A stretch of DNA of 19,826 nt from contig CAWUWW010000027.1 of NCBI GenBank assembly GCA_963926355.1, forward strand, positions 1 to 19,826. The letters run 5' to 3'. The notes under the pieces were generated by a model. The model searched no databases, was not told the origin of the DNA, and saw only the letters and a list, made by a program, of their open reading frames with translations. The translations under genes were made by a program, and so were the position numbers. Numbering within the stretch: position 1 is the stretch's first letter; each line of letters starts with the position of its first letter. This document shows positions 16,313 to 19,826 of the stretch, piece after piece. This DNA is from SCGC-AAA076-P13 sp963926355 (lineage in GTDB: Bacteria; Pseudomonadota; Gammaproteobacteria; Magnimaribacterales; D2472).

Positions 16313-16531
16313 TTATTGAGTAATTCGTTTTAAATACATCTGATTTGAACCATCCTGAGAGACTAATTCCCAGCCTTGTTGACCAAGCTTGTTTAGTTCA
16401 ATCATAGACATTTCATATTTCCAATTAATTGCGTCTTTATATAGATCTTTAAATACTTCTGTTTCTTCGTTGGAGTAACCCATTGAAGTAGAGTTGCTAT
16501 GATCAACAATTTTATATTCCCATTTAGTCAT
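16313..16531 (-). CDS. DUF4177-like small protein
   Basis: A 72-residue soluble protein with the short pattern found in DUF4177 and relatives: WEYKIVDH at the start (4-11), a variable middle, then ELNKLGQQGWELVSQDGSNQMYLKR at the end. The LNxLGxxGWELV segment is the hallmark. The family is small, beta-rich and of unknown function. A GGAG ribosome binding site lies eight bases before the ATG. It converges with the phosphoribosyltransferase gene across a 112-base gap. It marks the left edge of the roughly 1 kb region that lacks conventional genes. Confidence 0.77.
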   Translation of the reverse strand: MTKWEYKIVDHSNSTSMGYSNEETEVFKDLYKDAINWKYEMSMIELNKLGQQGWELVSQDGSNQMYLKRITQ

Positions 16532-16678
16532 TTCTTTATCTCCAGCCCGCAGGCATCAAGATACGTTCCTTCAGTACTATTACTTACTTCCGTCCCAATA
16601 AGAGATGAACGATATACACATATATACTATCAAAAACACTTGGCAGGTGTCGATTATTTTTTTTATTCTTAGGTTGTG

Positions 16679-16764
16679 ATTAAAATTGAACTAACAAGCA
16701 CATCATCTGTAGAAGCCAGTAATAGACATACTTGATAGAAACAGCATTATAGCAGTTCTAAAGG
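16679..16764 (+). repeat. Repeat copy A (diverged, about 86 bp)
   Basis: It begins ATTAAAATTGAACTAACAAG and shares 24 identical bases with copy C (TTGAACTAAC through TCATCTG). The second half (near ATAGACATACTTGATAGAAA) is recognisable against copies B and C but more diverged. It lies in direct orientation only 23 bases before copy B. Confidence 0.7.
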
Positions 16765-16787
16765 AATCTATAGTATTTGATATTATT

Positions 16788-16890
16788 ATTAAGGTTGAAC
16801 TAACAAGTACAACATCTATAGAAGCCGTCGCGACTAGGGAGAAGATGTACTTGAAAGAGATAGCAGTGTAGATGGAAAAGTAAAAAGAAG
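16788..16890 (+). repeat. Repeat copy B (about 103 bp)
   Basis: It starts ATTAAGGTTGAACTAACAAG and ends GTGTAGATGGAAAAGTAAAA plus AGAAG. Its last 33 bases match copy C with one difference. It carries about ten extra bases in the middle (around CCGTCGCGACTAGGG). It ends 12 bases before the stop codon of the second micro-ORF. Confidence 0.75.
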
Positions 16891-16902
16891 AAAGAAGAAA
16901 TT

Positions 16903-16983
16903 CTAATAAGCTAAAGAAATCATGAATACAAATATAGCTATTGCAAGACATCCGTAAATAACCCAGTTAATCCAATTATTCAT
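16903..16983 (-). CDS. 26-residue single-helix membrane peptide (candidate)
   Basis: An ORF of 26 codons ending in TAG. It starts MNNWINWVIYGC and continues with the helix LAIAIFVFMISLAY. It is almost wholly one transmembrane helix with an aromatic, polar N-terminus. It starts ten bases after the stop codon of the other micro-ORF, so the two could be translated together. No strong Shine-Dalgarno site is adjacent, so coupling would be needed. Small hydrophobic peptides of this kind serve as subunits of membrane complexes or as type I toxins; I cannot tell which, and this may not be translated. Confidence 0.42.
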   Translation of the reverse strand: MNNWINWVIYGCLAIAIFVFMISLAY

Positions 16984-16993
16984 AATTTTTCGT

Positions 16994-17077
16994 TTAATAT
17001 CCTATAAATAATCTTATAAAAATCACAGGCAATAACAAAGCAAGAACTAAGATAATTGCGAATTTAAATTTGGTCAT
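16994..17077 (-). CDS. 27-residue single-helix membrane peptide (candidate)
   Basis: An ORF of 27 codons ending in TAA. It starts with a basic MTKFKFA, followed by the helix IILVLALLLPVIFIRLFIG. The layout (two lysines, then an unbroken hydrophobic run, one internal Pro and one Arg) fits a small inner-membrane peptide. The ATG lies 20 bases from the edge of repeat copy C, so on the minus strand copy C forms its upstream region. Within C a TTGTTA box and, 17 bases on, CATAAC could be a weak promoter. The Shine-Dalgarno match is poor. Coding is plausible from the paired architecture only. Confidence 0.42.
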   Translation of the reverse strand: MTKFKFAIILVLALLLPVIFIRLFIGY

Positions 17078-17096
17078 ATTAGTTCTGTTATGTGTT

Positions 17097-17185
17097 ATTA
17101 AATTTGAACTAACAAGCACATCATCTGGAGCAAGATATAGACGTGCCTGAAAGAGATATCAGTGTAGATGGAAAAGTAAAAAGAA
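17097..17185 (+). repeat. Repeat copy C (about 89 bp)
   Basis: It starts ATTAAATTTGAACTAACAAG and ends GTGTAGATGGAAAAGTAAAA plus AGAA. It shares its 5' part with copy A and its 3' part with copy B, almost without change. It has the same orientation as A and B. With copy B it brackets a 206-base segment (16891-17096) that contains only the two micro-ORFs. Confidence 0.75.
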
Positions 17186-17272
17186 TACACAGAAAAACGA
17201 ATATAAATATCTTAATTTTTATCAGTTAAACTAAATTTATTTATCGAGTTATTTTATGTTGTCTATATTTAA

Positions 17273-17434
17273 AGATTCACGAGGACTGCAGGTGTTTATA
17301 ACCAATATATATACATAGACGCACTTACAAATATTGTAATAGCCAAGACTTCATCTAATCATAGATATACCGCAGAAAAGGAATATTCAAAGGCAGCTCA
17401 TATGGCTATGTTTAGAGATAGTAAAAAGTATTAG
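17273..17434 (+). pseudogene. C-terminal remnant of a class-C beta-lactamase-family serine hydrolase
   Basis: An open frame of 53 codons, bounded upstream by TAA at 17270, ends in TAG. It encodes RFTRTAGVYNQYIYIDALTN followed by IVIAKTSSNHRYTAEK and a short helix ending in FRDSKKY. The pattern GxYxQYIYID...NIVIAKTS followed by a helix with MAMFR is the last strand pair and terminal helix of the beta-lactamase class C / 6-aminohexanoate-dimer hydrolase family (COG1680). Everything upstream, including the catalytic SxxK and YxN motifs, is absent from the preceding DNA. It therefore appears to be the tail of a deleted gene. The identification rests on this short segment and should be taken as moderate. 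Confidence 0.5.
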
Positions 17435-17542
17435 CTCGCCATAAATCGCGCAAGAAAGAGTAAATCAAACTTTAGTGTATTTAAAATGTGCATATTGTGT
17501 GGATATTGTATATATTAAAGGAACTTAAATTATTTATATATA

Positions 17543-18901
17543 TTGGCCTCAATAAAAATAATATATTCTTCAACCCTGCTGATTTTAATTGCTATTTCAT
17601 CTGGGAATCTTCTCGCTCAAAAAATACAATATAGCGGCCTATCTTATATTTCCCAAAATGCCGATATAAAAGAGTCCTATCAAAATACACTAAAACTTGA
17701 GGCCAATCTTAGAAGTTTATTAATAGGCCATCTTAAAAAAAACATAACAAATGAATCAATTTTAAGCCTAGGAGTTTCAGACTCATTCAAAGACGGCACC
17801 TTGTCATTAATAATTTCCATGGATACCGAAAGAGTAAGCTCAATTTTTTTTAATAATAAATGCCTGCATAACTTTAGATTGGGAATTCAGACAATTATTT
17901 TTAACCCTAAAGACCAGCAAATATTATCTGTTAAGCCATACGCATCTCAAAAAATATATTCTGATAGCTTTAGAGGCATTGACTGCAATATAAGAGATAA
18001 AAAAGAAGATCTTATCCGCTTCGCTGAACTATTTTATGGACTAGATATTCCAAAAAATACATATCAAGAGTATAAAAATCTTTCAGATTTACAGATAGCA
18101 GAATTAATGACCAAAAATGCAATTGCAGCAGAGTCATATACTAAGATCTACAAGTTAGAGGATGGGGATGGAGGCTTCGTTGATGGAAGCCGTATTTCTA
18201 TTTTTAAACAGATCTTTGAGGATATTCTTGAACTAGACCTCAGCTCAACAAAACAAACCAATTTTTATGTTGGTATCGATGATGTAGTCCTGAGTGAACT
18301 TTCTGTTAATCAAATGTCAGGCCAGAAAAATTTAAAGGAAAATCATGACTTTTCTGATTTATTTGGCTTCAAGGAGAGTTTATATAAAGTATGGGCAGGG
18401 CAGCAATTTTCTAAGTGGTTTTCAGCTAACTTTGATTACCCTCTGGTTCCATATGTAAAAGGAAAGGCGCTAGGAAGAGATATTGCTATCAAATTTGCGG
18501 ATACTGGGGAGCTACTAAACCTTAGACTCCCAAGTTTAGATTTTGGGTTTGTAATAAAAGTAAAAGGATTTAAGAAAGTAAAGCTAGATGAGTCAGACTT
18601 AAGAGAAGCATATGCATGGGCAGCATTCACCGATATAGAATTTCATAACGTTGGAATAGAAAAAATAACATCAGTCAGTTTAAAGAACGTGCTAACCGAG
18701 GAAGTAAACAAAAAAGATGATGTGGATGATTGGTCTAACTTCAACCTCTCATTCAATAGAATCCTAAAGGATTACTCAGATAACTTAAACTCCTTTGATA
18801 AAAAATGGCTATCTAAGGCCTCAAAAATGAAATCAAAAGATTTCAAAAAACATTCTGCTATTATTAAAGACAACATAGGAATTAAAAATGATAAAAAATA
18901 A
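17543..18901 (+). CDS. Exported protein of unknown function, operon with FlgT-like gene
   Basis: A 452-residue protein with a signal peptide (SIKIIYSSTLLILIAISSGNLLAQ, cleavage probably after LLA), so it acts in the periplasm or outer membrane. The mature region is mixed alpha/beta, with two cysteines (C107 in FFNNKCLHN and C148 in GIDCNI) that may pair. An acidic segment, KLEDGDGGFVDGSR, lies near 205-218, and a lysine-rich end follows 400. I do not recognise the family. The only canonical-type start in frame is TTG at 17543. The nearest good Shine-Dalgarno site (AAGGA at 17518) is about 20 bases away, so the start is uncertain and may be altered. The gene overlaps the next one by 14 bases, so the two are translated together and probably act together at the cell envelope. 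Confidence 0.75.
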   Translation: MASIKIIYSSTLLILIAISSGNLLAQKIQYSGLSYISQNADIKESYQNTLKLEANLRSLLIGHLKKNITNESILSLGVSDSFKDGTLSLIISMDTERVSSIFFNNKCLHNFRLGIQTIIFNPKDQQILSVKPYASQKIYSDSFRGIDCNIRDKKEDLIRFAELFYGLDIPKNTYQEYKNLSDLQIAELMTKNAIAAESYTKIYKLEDGDGGFVDGSRISIFKQIFEDILELDLSSTKQTNFYVGIDDVVLSELSVNQMSGQKNLKENHDFSDLFGFKESLYKVWAGQQFSKWFSANFDYPLVPYVKGKALGRDIAIKFADTGELLNLRLPSLDFGFVIKVKGFKKVKLDESDLREAYAWAAFTDIEFHNVGIEKITSVSLKNVLTEEVNKKDDVDDWSNFNLSFNRILKDYSDNLNSFDKKWLSKASKMKSKDFKKHSAIIKDNIGIKNDKK

Positions 18902-19826
18902 TAAATTACTTAAGGCTACATTAATAACTATATTCATTGCGCCCTCACTTCTGGCACAAACTATTTCAGAAAAAGGTATAGCTACAGTTGAATTAACAGG
19001 ACGCGCATGCAGTGGAGGGAGTCCGACAGATAAAAAAGTACAGCTCAAAGCTGTCGAGATGGCTAAATTATCAGCATGGAATAAATATACATCACAGCTT
19101 TCTGGAGAAAGAAGCTCAGCTTATTTAAAATCTGAGGATTCATTTTTAAAAGAGCTGGATAAATATATAACCGACTATGTAATTCTCACAAGTAACTGCT
19201 CAAAAACAGACAAGAGTTATTCTTTAACAATTAGAGCAAATATTAATGAAGCAAGAGTAAATAATAAACTTGTTACTCAATCTGGAGATTCTCAAGCAAA
19301 GGCTAATCTCCAAGGACAAGGAATAGTTGTTTTGGTTGTGCCAAGGCAGACCACAGAAGCTCTTTCATTTGATGCAAAAATAACTAAGCAAGCCATGTCA
19401 AAGAAAAGTCTAAGTGCTGATGAAGCAGTTTTAGATAACGGCAGTGAGGTCTCAATTACTGAAAGCTCCACAGAACGAGCCTCTTTCACTACTGGAGGAA
19501 GTACTTCAAAAAAAGCAACAAAAAGAACTTATACAATTGGTGATTTGAATGATGCTAGTGCTCAAATAAATAATGTCCTGTCTCCTCTGGGTATGAGAAC
19601 TTTTTCAGCTGCAAGACTCGAAGGGCTTGCAGGAAGACAGGGTTATGACCCCTTCCTAAAAGAAGTATTAGATCAGTTTTCAGGTAAATCTGGAGATTTA
19701 GGAGCCAATATTTCTCCTCAAACACAAGAAAATATTATAAATATGATTCTGGATGTGGGCCAAGGAAGATTAAATTATTTTGTTCTTGGTACTGTCGACT
19801 CAAGCGTTCCTCGGGTAGACCCAGAC
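18888..19826 (+). CDS. Exported FlgT/LPP20-like protein, 3' partial
   Basis: The frame opens at ATG 18888, inside the end of the preceding gene, and runs through the window end (313 codons, no stop). A signal peptide (about 1-23, ending APSLLAQ) precedes a domain with KVQLKAVEMAKLSAWNKYTSQL, then ELDKYITDYVILTSNC and a beta strand, SYSLTIRANINEARVN. This arrangement resembles the N-terminal domain of FlgT/LPP20-type proteins. Next comes GQGIVVLVVPRQ (143-154), like the first strand of a TolB-N/CsgG-like middle domain, then a Ser/Thr-rich linker (about 185-210), and LNDASAQINNVLSPLGMRTF. C41 and C104 may form a disulfide. There are no flagellar genes nearby, so a flagellar role is not implied. 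Domain similarity is from memory and moderate; the exact family is uncertain. Confidence 0.72.
   Translation, partial: MIKNNKLLKATLITIFIAPSLLAQTISEKGIATVELTGRACSGGSPTDKKVQLKAVEMAKLSAWNKYTSQLSGERSSAYLKSEDSFLKELDKYITDYVILTSNCSKTDKSYSLTIRANINEARVNNKLVTQSGDSQAKANLQGQGIVVLVVPRQTTEALSFDAKITKQAMSKKSLSADEAVLDNGSEVSITESSTERASFTTGGSTSKKATKRTYTIGDLNDASAQINNVLSPLGMRTFSAARLEGLAGRQGYDPFLKEVLDQFSGKSGDLGANISPQTQENIINMILDVGQGRLNYFVLGTVDSSVPRVDPD

Larger units (their letters stand above)
16532..17542. other. Gene-poor region with repeats, micro-ORFs and a gene remnant
   Basis: This 1 kb stretch has no ordinary gene. It contains three diverged repeat copies (16679-16764, 16788-16890, 17097-17185), two minus-strand micro-ORFs for single-helix peptides between the second and third copies, and a fragment of a serine hydrolase (17273-17434). 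The first 145 bases and the last 108 bases hold nothing I can name beyond AT-rich DNA. A minus-strand frame over the repeats (16703-16951) is hydrophobic, but I judge it spurious. The mix suggests an accumulation site for decayed or mobile sequence. Confidence 0.7.

Noticed and set aside
16601..16677. Plus-strand frame starting MNDIHIYTIKNTWQ
   Set aside because: Short, no ribosome binding site, and no recognisable features; likely chance.
16703..16951. Hydrophobic 82-codon frame on the minus strand across repeats A and B
   Set aside because: It runs through diverged repeats and in another frame over micro-ORF 2. Its composition is what AT-rich antisense gives, and it has no supporting ribosome binding site.
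16679..17185. CRISPR array
   Set aside because: The repeats are too long and diverged, with irregular spacing (23 and 206 bases), and there are no cas genes.
17486..17518. Ten-residue Cys-rich frame MCILCGYCIY
   Set aside because: It is too short, has no ribosome binding site and no neighbouring cysteine-related gene to justify a leader-peptide call.
1..19826. tRNA, rRNA or insertion-sequence transposase genes
   Set aside because: No cloverleaf-like segment, rRNA core sequence or transposase coding region was seen in the gaps or frames.

Overview
The window is AT-rich, gene-dense bacterial DNA with short intergenic gaps. It looks like a marine, streamlined gammaproteobacterium. The pyrophosphatase and RluE are close to enterobacterial forms, and a TPR-sulfotransferase, two MAPEG proteins, a pitrilysin-type protease, an alkyl-sulfatase-like hydrolase and a MEST-like hydrolase are typical of such genomes. 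A SAR86-like lineage is possible, but this is inference; there is no rRNA or other phylogenetic marker.

Layout. Positions 1-2193 (+) hold the 3' part of a TPR-sulfotransferase gene, a probable terminator and a MAPEG membrane protein. Positions 2214-4414 (-) hold a compact run of small genes: DUF2237, a possible short leader ORF, a multipass membrane protein overlapping a one-helix protein, a 30-residue lysine-rich protein, a small secreted protein and a DUF2721 protein. Alanine dehydrogenase (+) follows. It converges on a long minus-strand M16 protease, with an alkyl-sulfatase-type metallo-beta-lactamase gene upstream of it. Positions 10056-13011 carry an unknown acidic protein, inorganic pyrophosphatase, RluE, an unknown protein and a second MAPEG gene. 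Positions 13181-16531 carry a membrane-anchored MEST-like hydrolase, a cupin divergent from a TetR gene broken by an amber codon, a phosphoribosyltransferase and a DUF4177-like protein.

Positions 16532-17542 are the odd part: about 1 kb without a normal gene. It contains three diverged copies of a roughly 90-100 bp repeat. Two of these tightly bracket a pair of tiny single-helix membrane-peptide ORFs on the minus strand. It also contains a C-terminal remnant of a class-C beta-lactamase-family serine hydrolase. After it come two overlapping plus-strand genes for exported proteins, a 452-residue unknown and a protein with FlgT/LPP20-like features that runs off the window end.

Most genes look like independent housekeeping or envelope functions. 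The best candidates for something undescribed are the repeat-bracketed micropeptide cassette and the terminal two-gene exported-protein operon.
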